Below are positions 1 through 6,995 of a stretch of 12,143 nt of DNA, piece by piece. The DNA lies in the NCBI GenBank assembly GCA_016793525.1, contig JAEUJT010000438.1:1-12143 (forward strand), in the 5' to 3' direction. Under the pieces are notes generated by a model. The model saw only the letters and a list, made by a program, of their open reading frames with translations. It was not told the DNA's origin and did no database searches. Each line of letters begins with the position of its first letter. Position 1 is the stretch's first letter. Source of the DNA: Archangium sp. (GTDB lineage Bacteria; Myxococcota; Myxococcia; Myxococcales; Myxococcaceae). Both the position numbers and the translations under genes were made by a program.

Positions 1-253
1 GGCCGCGGTGCCCCCAGGTGATGCCTGGCGCTTCGTGCTGCGTGCGCTTGAAGCCCAACAGCTTCCCCACGTAGGCGTTGGTCTGCATCAGCTGCTGCAC
101 CCGGCGGCGGGCACCGAAGAGCAGAAACAGCACCTGCACCACCACCGTCATGAACGGCGTCTGCGTCACCAGGTACTTCGGCGCGAGCTGCGCGATTCGC
201 ACCAGCCGCTTGCCCAGCGTGTCGTAGCCGCCGGTCTGAAAGACGTGTTCCAC
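1..253 (-). CDS. Unrecognised membrane-associated protein, N-terminal 84 residues (3' end beyond window)
   Basis: Reading the minus strand from a GTG at 253-251 gives 84 codons with no stop before the window edge, so only the N-terminus is visible. The start is chosen because a good ribosome binding site, GAGGGAGA at 261-268, lies 7 nt upstream. The protein begins MEHVFQTGGYDTLGKR, has one hydrophobic stretch (MTVVVQVLFLLFGA, about residues 40-53) followed by an Arg-rich turn (RRR), and ends in view with GITWGHRG. The single helix flanked by positive residues suggests a membrane or membrane-bound protein. I do not recognise the family. It follows the ExbD-like lipoprotein gene by 14 nt, and its binding site touches that gene's stop codon, so the two are probably translated from one message. 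Confidence 0.7.
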   Translation of the reverse strand, partial: MEHVFQTGGYDTLGKRLVRIAQLAPKYLVTQTPFMTVVVQVLFLLFGARRRVQQLMQTNAYVGKLLGFKRTQHEAPGITWGHRG

Positions 254-260
254 GTGAGAA

Positions 261-268
261 TCTCCCTC
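261..268 (-). promoter_or_regulatory. Ribosome binding site of the partial gene at 253-1
   Basis: The minus strand reads GAGGGAGA here, 7 nt before the GTG at 253. Its first G is the last base of the TAG stop (270-268) of the preceding gene. This fixes the start of the partial gene and implies translational coupling with the gene before it. Confidence 0.65.
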
Positions 269-1035
269 TATTTCGCGGCGGAGCCCGCGTCGGCGGCCTT
301 CACCACCGGCCGCGGGTACACCAGGCACACGCTCGAGAACTTCGTCTCGTCGGCGCTGAGCCAGTTGGCCGACACCGCGCGCGCCACGTCAGCCATGGGC
401 ATGCCGAACGACGGCATGAAACACACGTCGGGCGCGTCGGGGAACCGGGTCTTGATGCGCCCGAAGCCGCGCTGGAGCGTCGTCAGATCCCACTTGCCTC
501 CTCGCACCGGCACGGTCGGCCCGTTGATGTCGGGGCCCGGCATCTTGCCCATGTTGGTCTGCAGCTCGAACCCGTCTTGGCGGTGCACGACGCGCAGCTT
601 CCCCGGCACCGGCTCGTCGAGCCATCGGTTGAACGCGGGCTCGTCACGCAGCGTCACCGGGTACGCGACCGCCACATCAGGGTGGGCCAACCACACCGTC
701 GCGCCGGCGTCGTCGAGGCTCGCCAGCAGCGCCGCCACCTGCGCCAGGTACGTGTCTTCGCGTGCCACCAACACCACCGGCTTCGCGCCGCCCGTCCACG
801 GGGCCATCTCGCCGTCGAGCACGATTCGCGTCGACTCCGCGGGAGCCACTGGCCCCACCGGCGGAAGCGGGATGATGGCGAAGTAGACTTCACCCGCATC
901 GCCTTCTGGAGCCGCGCGCGCGAGGGGCTCCATCGGCACCAGCGGCGTGGACCGACCGGCATCGGGAGCCGCCGTGAGCTTCTTGTCGCTGCACGCCACC
1001 AACGCCAGCGTCGCCACCATCAACCAGCGCGTCAC
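268..1035 (-). CDS. Lipoprotein with ExbD/TolR-like periplasmic domain(s)
   Basis: This is a 255-residue exported lipoprotein. The signal peptide has a lipobox LVAC with the lipid-bearing Cys at residue 15. A Pro/Ala-rich linker follows (about 20-65), and then two segments that read like the periplasmic part of ExbD/TolR. Residues 86-118 follow the pattern VVLVAREDTYLAQV...LDDAGATVWL, where the first helix and strand of that fold would be. Residues 146-225 follow the pattern of a second copy: strand, G-containing turn, DLTTLQ, lengthy helix, then FMPSFGMPMADVARAV. No inner-membrane anchor helix like that of true ExbD is present, so coupling to an ExbB motor is doubtful. The GTG start at 1035 is preferred because it overlaps the stop of the upstream phosphatase gene (GTGA) and has GGAGG 4 nt before it; a GTG at 1047 lacks such a site. 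The lipoprotein call is firm, the ExbD relation is inference. Confidence 0.75.
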   Translation of the reverse strand: MTRWLMVATLALVACSDKKLTAAPDAGRSTPLVPMEPLARAAPEGDAGEVYFAIIPLPPVGPVAPAESTRIVLDGEMAPWTGGAKPVVLVAREDTYLAQVAALLASLDDAGATVWLAHPDVAVAYPVTLRDEPAFNRWLDEPVPGKLRVVHRQDGFELQTNMGKMPGPDINGPTVPVRGGKWDLTTLQRGFGRIKTRFPDAPDVCFMPSFGMPMADVARAVSANWLSADETKFSSVCLVYPRPVVKAADAGSAAK

Positions 1036-1991
1036 GGGGCCTCCCACGCATCGACGCAGGTCGCCTGCGCCAACCCACGCGTCACCGAGTCGGCCGCCGC
1101 GTCTTTCGGCTCTTTGAACAGCACCATGCCCTCGAAGCGCGCCGCATCCTCCGCGCGCCCGACATCGTGGATGTAGATGGCCTTCACCCGATCCGGATAT
1201 TCCTTCCGGATCTGTGCGTACACCTCGGGGTCGTGCTCACCGGAGTCGCCCACCAGCACCACCGGGTACGGCACCGCCTCGAGGAGCTTGCGGATCACCG
1301 GCTGCTTGTAGTCGCTCAGCGTCGACGGCCCGAGATCTCGCAGGTACAGGCCGAAGGGCGGCATGCCGTGCTTCTGCAAGAACGCGCCGATGCGCCCGGT
1401 GAATTGCTGCGGCGAGCCGCTCACCAACGCGAACACCGGCCGCGCGAAGCCGACGTTGCGCATGCAGCGGTACCAGCGGTTCATGCCCTCCACCGGTGGG
1501 TGCGTCGTCCCGTCGTGCATCAGCGCGGTATTCAACAAGCCGCGGTTGCTGACCACGTTCGACACCGCGATGGTGTCGTCGAAATCGGAGATCACGAAGT
1601 ACGGCGCAGCTGGCGCGCCGACGTCGACGGTGGCCACCGCCAGCCGCGCGCCGCGAACGTAGGCCTCGGCGTACTGCACCCCCACCGGGAACGGCTTCGG
1701 GCCAGAAAACGTCACTGAAAACGCGCCGTCGCTGACGCTCACCACCGACGCCGAAAGACCAGCAAAGCGAACCTCGACCGGCGCTCCTTCCCAGTTGCTC
1801 GCCGACAGCCGGCGGAGGTTGCGCGACATGGCCGACGTGCCCGGAGAGGGCGCGTCTTTCAGCACCCGCCCGGCCACGGTCACCGACGTCGTCGTTCCAA
1901 TCGAGGGGAAGAGAATCACTGCCGGAGCGCCCCACGCCGACACCGCGCTCAGGGCCACCAGCACCACCATCAGGCTTCGCACCCGACGCAT
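1032..1991 (-). CDS. Exported APP1-like (DUF2183) HAD-type phosphatase
   Basis: This 319-residue protein probably hydrolyses a phosphate ester outside the cytoplasm; yeast App1, the family namesake, is a phosphatidate phosphatase, but the substrate here is not known. The N-terminus is a signal peptide (hydrophobic core about 6-19, Ala-rich cleavage region near 20-24). Residues 25-125 form a probable beta-sandwich. The HAD catalytic motifs follow in order: DFDDT at 136-140 (nucleophile D136, acid D138), SGS at 191-193, K229, and GDSGEHDPE at 248-256. All key residues are present, so it should be active. The ATG at 1991 is the only start that keeps the signal peptide; its ribosome binding site is weak (GCAGG, 9 nt away). 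It is the first gene of a minus-strand operon and its TGA overlaps the start of the lipoprotein gene. The gene starts 42 bp from the divergent kinase gene. Confidence 0.88.
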   Translation of the reverse strand: MRRVRSLMVVLVALSAVSAWGAPAVILFPSIGTTTSVTVAGRVLKDAPSPGTSAMSRNLRRLSASNWEGAPVEVRFAGLSASVVSVSDGAFSVTFSGPKPFPVGVQYAEAYVRGARLAVATVDVGAPAAPYFVISDFDDTIAVSNVVSNRGLLNTALMHDGTTHPPVEGMNRWYRCMRNVGFARPVFALVSGSPQQFTGRIGAFLQKHGMPPFGLYLRDLGPSTLSDYKQPVIRKLLEAVPYPVVLVGDSGEHDPEVYAQIRKEYPDRVKAIYIHDVGRAEDAARFEGMVLFKEPKDAAADSVTRGLAQATCVDAWEAP

Positions 1992-2033
1992 GGTAGCGTA
2001 CCTGCGCCGCCTCCCGCGGGAAACGAACGCCCT
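1992..2033. promoter_or_regulatory. 42-bp divergent intergenic region
   Basis: The phosphatase gene leaves leftward from 1991 and the kinase gene rightward from 2034, so this short stretch, or the coding DNA on either side, must hold both promoters. I see no convincing -35/-10 pair. It contains a perfect 8-bp palindrome, CCCGCGGG, at 2013-2020. No good ribosome binding site precedes the kinase GTG. Confidence 0.35.
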
Positions 2034-4112
2034 GTGCCGCCGACGCCCTTTGGCCCGTACGAGCTCCTCGACTGCATTGCCACCGGGGGCATGGCCGAGA
2101 TTCATCGTGCGCGGAGAACAGGCGATGACACCCCACTGGTGATCAAGAAGATCCTCCCGGCGTACGCGGCGAGCGAGCGCTTCATCAAGCTGCTCACCAA
2201 CGAGGCCCGCATCGCGATGAGCCTCTCGCACCCCAACGTGGTGCGGGTGGTCGACTTCGGCGATGTCGACGGAGAGTGGTACCTGGCCATGGAGCTCGTC
2301 GACGGGCAGCCGCTCTCCCGCATCGTCAAGCGCGCGGCGGAACGCGGCTTCCGCACCCTCCCCCACGCGCTCTCGGTGCACGTGCTGGTGGAGATGCTCA
2401 AGGGGCTCCACGCCGCGCACATTCAGGCCGACGCCGAGGGCCGGCCGCTCCACGTGGTGCACCGCGACGTCAGCCCACAGAACGTGCTCATCGGGTACGA
2501 CGGCACAGTCAAGGTCACCGACTTCGGCCTGGCCCGAGCCGACGTCGAGGGGCGAGATCCAAAAGAGTCGCGCACCTTGAAGGGCAAGTTCTCGTATTTC
2601 GCGCCCGAGCAGGCCCGCAGCAAACCGCTCGACGCGCGCACCGACGTCTTCGCGGCCGGGGTGGTGCTGTACGAGCTGCTCACCGGGCGACTGCCGTTTC
2701 AAGGCTCGATGAACGAGGTGCTCTCAGCGATCGGCCGCGGCACCCACGACGCACCGAGAGCCGTCGCCCCGACGCTCCACCCCGACCTCGAACACGCGGT
2801 GGAAAAGGCGCTGTCGACCGAGAAGAGCGAGCGCTTCCCCAGCGCCCAGGCCTTCGAGCGCGCCCTCGCTTCGTTCGTCGTCGCTCACGCGCCCGGCCTT
2901 GGCGCGTCGCAGCTGGGGCCCTTCGTCTCGCTCCTCTTCGAAGACGAGCTGCGCCAGGCGGGGCGCACGCCCGCGGTGACTCCGGAGTTCCGCGAGCGGG
3001 CCGACTGGTGGAAGGTGAGCGCCGCCGATGGCATCGAAGCCGAGAGCGAGCCAGCGACCGAGCTGGTCTCGACCGCGCCAGCACCGCCACCGCCCGAGAA
3101 ACGAAAACCGGGGACCCGCGTCATTCTCGCGGTCGCCGCGGCCACCGCCGTCGTCGGCAGCGCGGGCCTCTTCGCCGCCGTGCGCCTGCTGCGCGGCTCC
3201 ATCGACGTCGCGGCGACGCCGCCCAACGCGACGGTGTGGCTCGACGGCGCGCGCGTGGCCGACTCGACCCCCGCGCTCATTCCCAACCTCGCGGTGCGGC
3301 GCGCGTACCACCTCGAGGTGCGCGCCGACGGTCACCTCCCCTGGGGCGACGACGTGACGCTCGGCTTCGGAGAGCACCGGCACGTCGTGGCCGCCCTCCG
3401 CCCCGCGCCGGTCGACATCGAGCTCCAGGTCGACTCGGTCTCGGCGGAAGAAAAGCCAACGCGAGCGCCGGTTCCGCCGGCCCCTCCGCCACCGGCCACG
3501 CCAAAGCTGGAGACGGTGAAGCTCACCGCCGCACCGGTGGTGGTCGACGTGGCAGCGCACCGCACCGTCATCGCCGCCAAGCCGCTGCTGATCGACGCCC
3601 GAAAGAGTTACCGCGTGGCCTTGAACCGCGGGCCGTTCGCGGGGTGGGTGCTGCTCGCGCGCACCACGAAAGATGTTCGCGTCTTTCCCTTGGCCGGCAC
3701 GGTTCCCATCGCGGGCGCGACCGAGCTCACCGCGGTGCGCATCGAGCCCTCCTCCTTCGGCCAACGCGCCGCCCCCGAGCGAAAGCCCCGCGTGCTGACC
3801 GCGACCGCCCTGAAAGCCGCTCCGAAGCGCGCCTCCGTGGCGCCCACGCCGCCCGCGCGAGGAGGACTCACCGTCACCGGCCTCGACCCGCGCCGCGCGT
3901 ACGAGGTCATCGCGCAACGCAGCGAGGCCCCGGCCCAGGGCGCGCTCGTGGTGGGCCACCCGGCGCGAGGGATCTTTGCCCTGCGCCCCGACGTGCCGCT
4001 CCGGATCACCGGCACCAAGCAGCTGTGGCTCTCCTTCGTGAGCGCGGCAACCGCCCCGTCAGGCACGCTTTCCGTCGTGATTCGCGCCGTGCCCACCGCG
4101 CGCCGACGCTAA
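2034..4112 (+). CDS. Transmembrane Ser/Thr protein kinase with PEGA domain
   Basis: A 692-residue Hanks-type kinase that would phosphorylate Ser/Thr on cytoplasmic partners and sense something outside. The kinase domain (about 8-285) has the nucleotide loop ATGGMAE at 16-22, the ATP lysine K38, E57 of helix C, HRD at 143-145 with N150, DFG at 163-165, and APE at 190-192, with T181 in the activation loop. All catalytic residues are present. Residues 363-386 form one membrane helix. A PEGA-type beta domain follows (about 388-457), then a Pro-rich linker and two similar segments near 519-570 and 617-670 that I cannot name. The GTG start is set by the usual position of the FGPYELL motif just ahead of the kinase domain; its ribosome binding site is poor, so the message may be leaderless or weakly translated. 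The phosphatase operon is divergent from it. Confidence 0.93.
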   Translation: MPPTPFGPYELLDCIATGGMAEIHRARRTGDDTPLVIKKILPAYAASERFIKLLTNEARIAMSLSHPNVVRVVDFGDVDGEWYLAMELVDGQPLSRIVKRAAERGFRTLPHALSVHVLVEMLKGLHAAHIQADAEGRPLHVVHRDVSPQNVLIGYDGTVKVTDFGLARADVEGRDPKESRTLKGKFSYFAPEQARSKPLDARTDVFAAGVVLYELLTGRLPFQGSMNEVLSAIGRGTHDAPRAVAPTLHPDLEHAVEKALSTEKSERFPSAQAFERALASFVVAHAPGLGASQLGPFVSLLFEDELRQAGRTPAVTPEFRERADWWKVSAADGIEAESEPATELVSTAPAPPPPEKRKPGTRVILAVAAATAVVGSAGLFAAVRLLRGSIDVAATPPNATVWLDGARVADSTPALIPNLAVRRAYHLEVRADGHLPWGDDVTLGFGEHRHVVAALRPAPVDIELQVDSVSAEEKPTRAPVPPAPPPPATPKLETVKLTAAPVVVDVAAHRTVIAAKPLLIDARKSYRVALNRGPFAGWVLLARTTKDVRVFPLAGTVPIAGATELTAVRIEPSSFGQRAAPERKPRVLTATALKAAPKRASVAPTPPARGGLTVTGLDPRRAYEVIAQRSEAPAQGALVVGHPARGIFALRPDVPLRITGTKQLWLSFVSAATAPSGTLSVVIRAVPTARRR

Positions 4113-4116
4113 AAAT

Positions 4117-4144
4117 TTGCGCCTGTCGCACATCGCCCTACCCT
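4117..4144 (+). promoter_or_regulatory. Possible promoter for the small membrane protein gene
   Basis: TTGCGC at 4117-4122 and TACCCT at 4139-4144 are 16 bp apart and resemble a weak sigma-70 -35/-10 pair, each matching the consensus at three of six positions. It lies just after the kinase stop at 4112. The gene could equally be transcribed from the kinase promoter. Confidence 0.25.
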
Positions 4145-4168
4145 GTAGGTGTCTGTTCCACCTGCGAC
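4125..4168 (+). promoter_or_regulatory. Nested inverted repeats ahead of the small gene
   Basis: GTCGCA (4125-4130) is complementary to TGCGAC (4163-4168), just before the GGAG binding site at 4169-4172. Inside lie two overlapping 5-bp stems: CCTAC (4137-4141) with GTAGG (4145-4149), and AGGTG (4147-4151) with CACCT (4159-4163). The two inner stems cannot form together because they share 4147-4149. This could be a 5'-leader switch or a DNA operator; chance is possible in GC-rich DNA. Confidence 0.3.
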
Positions 4169-4178
4169 GGAGATGACG

Positions 4179-4349
4179 ATGAAGACCTTGAATCTGATGA
4201 CGATGCTGATGGCGGTGGTGGTGATGGCGATCGGCGGAGCGGCCGTGGCCAGCCGGCGCACAGTGGTGACGCAGGCCGAAGTCGACCGCGCCATCGACGC
4301 GCGCCTGTACGAGATGCTCGTGAAGCTCAACACCGCCAAAAACCGGTAG
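4179..4349 (+). CDS. Small single-helix membrane protein (56 aa)
   Basis: The ATG at 4179 has GGAG at 4169-4172, 6 nt upstream, and is preferred over the in-frame GTG at 4149 and ATG at 4173. The protein has one hydrophobic helix (about 4-24, LMTMLMAVVVMAIGGAAV), then a basic RR pair and a probable amphipathic helix (31-52, with TQAEVDRAIDARLYEML) rich in alternating charges. It has no lipobox and no cleavage site that I trust, so it is probably an inner-membrane peptide with its C-terminal helix free to bind another protein. I do not recognise a family. It sits 66 nt after the kinase stop and 46 nt before the large lipoprotein start. Spacing, binding site and composition support a real gene; function is unknown. 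Confidence 0.7.
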   Translation: MKTLNLMTMLMAVVVMAIGGAAVASRRTVVTQAEVDRAIDARLYEMLVKLNTAKNR

Positions 4350-4366
4350 CGCCCCCTTCCAACGCG

Positions 4367-4392
4367 CTGCGGCATGTGGGTAAGAGCCGCAG
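4367..4392 (+). promoter_or_regulatory. Hairpin directly before the large lipoprotein start
   Basis: CTGCGGC (4367-4373) and GCCGCAG (4386-4392) form a perfect 7-bp stem with a 12-nt loop, ending 3 nt before the ATG at 4396. The only weak binding-site-like bases, AAGAG at 4382-4386, lie in the loop and stem. The structure could limit translation of the lipoprotein or stop transcripts from the left, but no T-run follows. Confidence 0.35.
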
Positions 4393-4395
4393 TCT

Positions 4396-6915
4396 ATGGT
4401 CCACTCCTTCGCGTTTCGCGCTGTCCTCACGGCGGCGTTTTCCATGGTCCTCGTCGCCTGTGGCGGCGGCACCAAGCCCACGCGCTGTGTCACCAACTCC
4501 GACTGCACGTCTGGCCAGCTCTGCTCGGCGGGCACCTGTACTCTCCCCATCGGCGGCACGGGGGGTGGGACGACGGGGGGCGGCACCGGCGGTGGTACGA
4601 CGGGTGGCGGCACCGGCGGCGGCTCGACGGGTGGCGGCACCGGCGGTGGCGGCGGCTCGACCATCGACGCGGGCACCGGCGGCGGCTCGACCGACGCGGG
4701 CACCGGCGGTGGCGGAGGCTCCACGGTCGACGGCGGCACGACGGTCAGCACCTGCACCATGCCGGAGCAGCTGACGCCAGGCTCGATCAGCTCCACCACG
4801 GCGGGGGCCTCGAGCACCTACGACTTCCCCGACGTGTTGCCCTGCCGTGAAGTGGTCACCCCGGGGGCCCCTGACAAGGTCTACAAGATCACCGTCGCGG
4901 CGAACTCGCGCCTCTCGGTGTCTGTCGACGCGACGTGGGACGCGACCCTCAACGTTGTCGCTGCGCCGGCTTCGAACTGCGGCGGCGCGCTGCAGAGCGA
5001 CGGCGGCCCCACCCCGCCAGTGTGCGTCGCGGGAGCAGACAGCAACGGCAGCGGCGTCGAATCGACGTTCTACGACAACACCACGAACGCCGCGGTCGAC
5101 CTGTTCATCCTCATCGACGGCTTCGACGTCGGGGAGTCTGGTGCGTTTACGCTCACCACCGCGGTCACGCTGATCCCCGACGGAGAGCGCTGCGAAAACG
5201 CGGTCGCGCTGACGGGCACGCAGTCGCTCTCCAACCAAGAGCTGTCGAGCTACGTCAGCGACTACCTCGGAGGCCTGAGCTGCGCGTCGGGTACCACGGG
5301 CAAAGATCGCGTCTACAAAGTCACGGTGCCGAACGGCCAGCGCCTGACGGCGGTGACCACGGTCGCGACCGGAACCGACGGTGGCCAGCCCTACAACGCC
5401 ACGGTGAACCTGGTGTCGGGCACGTGCGGCGCGCCGCTCACCTGCCTCACCGGCTCGAACGTTCAGCCCGCCACGGCGCTCTACGACAACACGTCGGGCA
5501 GCCCGGTCGAGGTGTTCATCGTCATCGACACCAGCACGAGCATCAACCCGGTTGGCCCGTTCGCGCTCAACGTCACCGTGGCGACGATTCCCACGCTCTC
5601 CGGAGAGACCTGCGACAACGCGGCGCCGGTCATCACCACCTCGACCACGCTGCTGAATCAGACGTTCGTCGGCTACGCGAGCAACTACTCGATGACGGCG
5701 CAGCTGGTGTGCGCATACGGCGACGGCCCCGATCGCGCCTACGCCATCGACATTCCCAGCAGCCACTCGCTGACGGTGCGGGCGATTCCCGACGGCGGTT
5801 TGCCTGACGGCGGCGGCATCGATCTCGCGCTCTCCATCGTGGAGTCGTCGACGCAGTGCGCGGCCGGGCCATGCCTCACTGGCTCTGGCACCTCGGGCAC
5901 CGAGACCGGCACCGCGGCGGGCTTCACCGACGGCGGCATCAAGCGCGTCTACGCGGTGGTCGACTCGCTCACCCTGACTCCAGGCGCGGCGACCTTCGCG
6001 CTCGACGTACAACTGCTGCCCGTCAGCTCGACCCCGGTCGGCGACTCGTGCACCAGCCCGTCGACGGTCATCAGCTCGAACTTCAGCTCGACCACCGAGG
6101 CGTTCAATGGCTTCGTCAACGACTACGGCGCGGGCGCGACGGGCAGCGGGTGCTACTCGGGCTCGGGCCCCGACCGCGTGTACCGCATCGACGTTCCGGC
6201 CAACAACGCGGTGACCGTCACGGCCACGCCCTCGGCCTCGGCTGACATCGTGCTCAACCTCATCGACGTCACGCCGGCCTCGAACTGTACGCCCGGTTCG
6301 GTGACCTGCATCGTCGGCCAAGACGACCCGTCGTCGGCGGGCGGCATCACCGAGGTGATCTCGCTCAACAACACCACCGCCAACGTTCGCCAGCTGTACC
6401 TGTTGGTCGATCGCTACGGCTCACTCTCGGGCAACGAGACGTTTTCGCTCAACGTCACCTTCACCTCGGGCAACGCGGGTGAGACCTGCGCGGCGCCGGT
6501 GGTCCTCTCTGGGCCCATCGTGCTCTCGGGCCAGAGCACGCTTGGCTACGCGAACAACGTGCAGACGACGACCGCCGCCGCGTGCACCGGCCTGTCGAAC
6601 AGCGGCCGCGACCGCGTGTACCAAGTGACGATTCCGGCCAACAAAACGTTGAGCGCCATGGTGACGCCGACCGGCGCGAGCTGGGACCCGTCGATCTACG
6701 TGGTCAGCAGCCCCTCTTCGACCTGCAACACCCCGCCCACCACCACCGCCTGCCTCGCCGGCAAAGACAACGGGGGCCAGGCGGCGTCAGACACGGTCAC
6801 CTACAAAAACACCAGCACGGTCAACACCAAGACCGTCTTCGTGGTGGTCGACAGCTGGCAGAACGGCGGCTCCTTGAACGAAGGCACGTTCACCCTGAGC
6901 GTCTCCTTCCAGTAA
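4396..6915 (+). CDS. Large repeat lipoprotein: Cys-rich head, Gly/Thr linker, five PPC-like beta repeats
   Basis: An 839-residue surface or periplasmic lipoprotein. The signal peptide ends in the lipobox LVAC with the lipid Cys at 22. Residues 31-49 form a small Cys module (C31, C37, C43, C48). Residues 53-116 are a Gly/Thr/Ser linker. Five repeats of about 145 residues follow, marked by DKVYKITV at 160, DRVYKVTV at 304, DRAYAIDI at 446, DRVYRIDV at 593 and DRVYQVTI at 739. Each also has a later Cys-x-x-Gly (C210, C350, C493, C638, C786) and a hydrophobic strand ending in Asp (D241, D378, D523, D672, D819). The pattern resembles PPC-type beta-sandwich domains, but no peptidase domain is attached. 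It may be an adhesion or matrix protein; that is inference. The start is the only one that keeps the signal peptide. A strong hairpin follows at 6944. Confidence 0.88.
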   Translation: MVHSFAFRAVLTAAFSMVLVACGGGTKPTRCVTNSDCTSGQLCSAGTCTLPIGGTGGGTTGGGTGGGTTGGGTGGGSTGGGTGGGGGSTIDAGTGGGSTDAGTGGGGGSTVDGGTTVSTCTMPEQLTPGSISSTTAGASSTYDFPDVLPCREVVTPGAPDKVYKITVAANSRLSVSVDATWDATLNVVAAPASNCGGALQSDGGPTPPVCVAGADSNGSGVESTFYDNTTNAAVDLFILIDGFDVGESGAFTLTTAVTLIPDGERCENAVALTGTQSLSNQELSSYVSDYLGGLSCASGTTGKDRVYKVTVPNGQRLTAVTTVATGTDGGQPYNATVNLVSGTCGAPLTCLTGSNVQPATALYDNTSGSPVEVFIVIDTSTSINPVGPFALNVTVATIPTLSGETCDNAAPVITTSTTLLNQTFVGYASNYSMTAQLVCAYGDGPDRAYAIDIPSSHSLTVRAIPDGGLPDGGGIDLALSIVESSTQCAAGPCLTGSGTSGTETGTAAGFTDGGIKRVYAVVDSLTLTPGAATFALDVQLLPVSSTPVGDSCTSPSTVISSNFSSTTEAFNGFVNDYGAGATGSGCYSGSGPDRVYRIDVPANNAVTVTATPSASADIVLNLIDVTPASNCTPGSVTCIVGQDDPSSAGGITEVISLNNTTANVRQLYLLVDRYGSLSGNETFSLNVTFTSGNAGETCAAPVVLSGPIVLSGQSTLGYANNVQTTTAAACTGLSNSGRDRVYQVTIPANKTLSAMVTPTGASWDPSIYVVSSPSSTCNTPPTTTACLAGKDNGGQAASDTVTYKNTSTVNTKTVFVVVDSWQNGGSLNEGTFTLSVSFQ
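4564..4644 (+). repeat. Three tandem 27-bp repeats encoding a Gly/Thr linker
   Basis: Units at 4564-4590, 4591-4617 and 4618-4644 each encode nine residues of the form GGTTGGGTG (the third has Ser at position 3). They continue into less regular GTGGG-S-T-x-D-A/G units to about 4741. The DNA is G-rich on the coding strand, with two runs of six G near 4560-4580. Copy number in such arrays tends to vary between strains. Confidence 0.85.
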
Positions 6916-6943
6916 AGACTCAGCGGAGTTTCGGTTCGTCCGG

Positions 6944-6982
6944 CGGGCGACTGTGCTAGGTGCGCAGTCGCCCGTTGTCTTT
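6944..6982 (+). terminator. Strong hairpin with T-rich tail between the repeat lipoprotein and carD
   Basis: Bases 6944-6956 pair with 6962-6974 over 13 positions, one of them a G-T wobble, leaving a 5-nt loop TAGGT. The tail TTGTCTTT follows at 6975-6982. It starts 29 nt after the lipoprotein stop and fits a Rho-independent terminator, though the tail is not a pure T-run. It also ends only 21 nt before the carD start, so it would lie in any carD transcript begun further upstream. Confidence 0.7.
6954..6962 (+). promoter_or_regulatory. Possible extended -10 of the carD operon
   Basis: TGCTAGGTG in the hairpin's top has the TG-n-TA form of an extended -10 element and would place the transcript start near 6969, giving a short leader that holds the carD binding site. 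No clear -35 is visible. The alternative is that the carD operon is read from further upstream. Confidence 0.2.
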
Positions 6983-6986
6983 GCGT

Positions 6987-6993
6987 GAGGGGG
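6987..6993 (+). promoter_or_regulatory. Ribosome binding site of carD
   Basis: GAGGGGG lies just ahead of the ATG at 6996. It selects this start over the in-frame ATG-like codon at 6960, which falls inside the hairpin and has no binding site. Confidence 0.7.
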
Positions 6994-6995
6994 CC

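Noticed and set aside
8..886. Long open frame on the plus strand opposite the ExbD-like lipoprotein
   Set aside because: It is rich in Arg, Ser and Thr with no domain, and it lies antisense to two genes that have signal features, binding sites and coupled stops.
1036..1047. Longer start (GTG at 1047) for the ExbD-like lipoprotein
   Set aside because: It has no binding site and lengthens the signal peptide, while the GTG at 1035 overlaps the upstream stop with GGAGG ahead of it.
1992..2702. N-terminal extension of the phosphatase frame across the kinase gene
   Set aside because: The extension is antisense to the kinase domain and would bury the signal peptide inside the protein.
4560..4580. 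G-quadruplex
   Set aside because: Two G6 runs and one G3 run give only three clear tracts, so the case is weak.
4564..4741. CRISPR-like array
   Set aside because: The 27-bp units are contiguous without spacers and encode an in-frame Gly/Thr linker.
2276..4774. 832-residue plus-strand frame overlapping the kinase gene
   Set aside because: Composition is almost only Arg, Ala, Pro and Gly, as expected for the shifted frame of a GC-rich gene; the kinase frame has all the catalytic motifs.
4327..6321. 664-residue minus-strand frame opposite the repeat lipoprotein
   Set aside because: It is an Arg/Ala/Val-rich antisense shadow without domain or signal; the plus frame has clear repeats and a lipobox.
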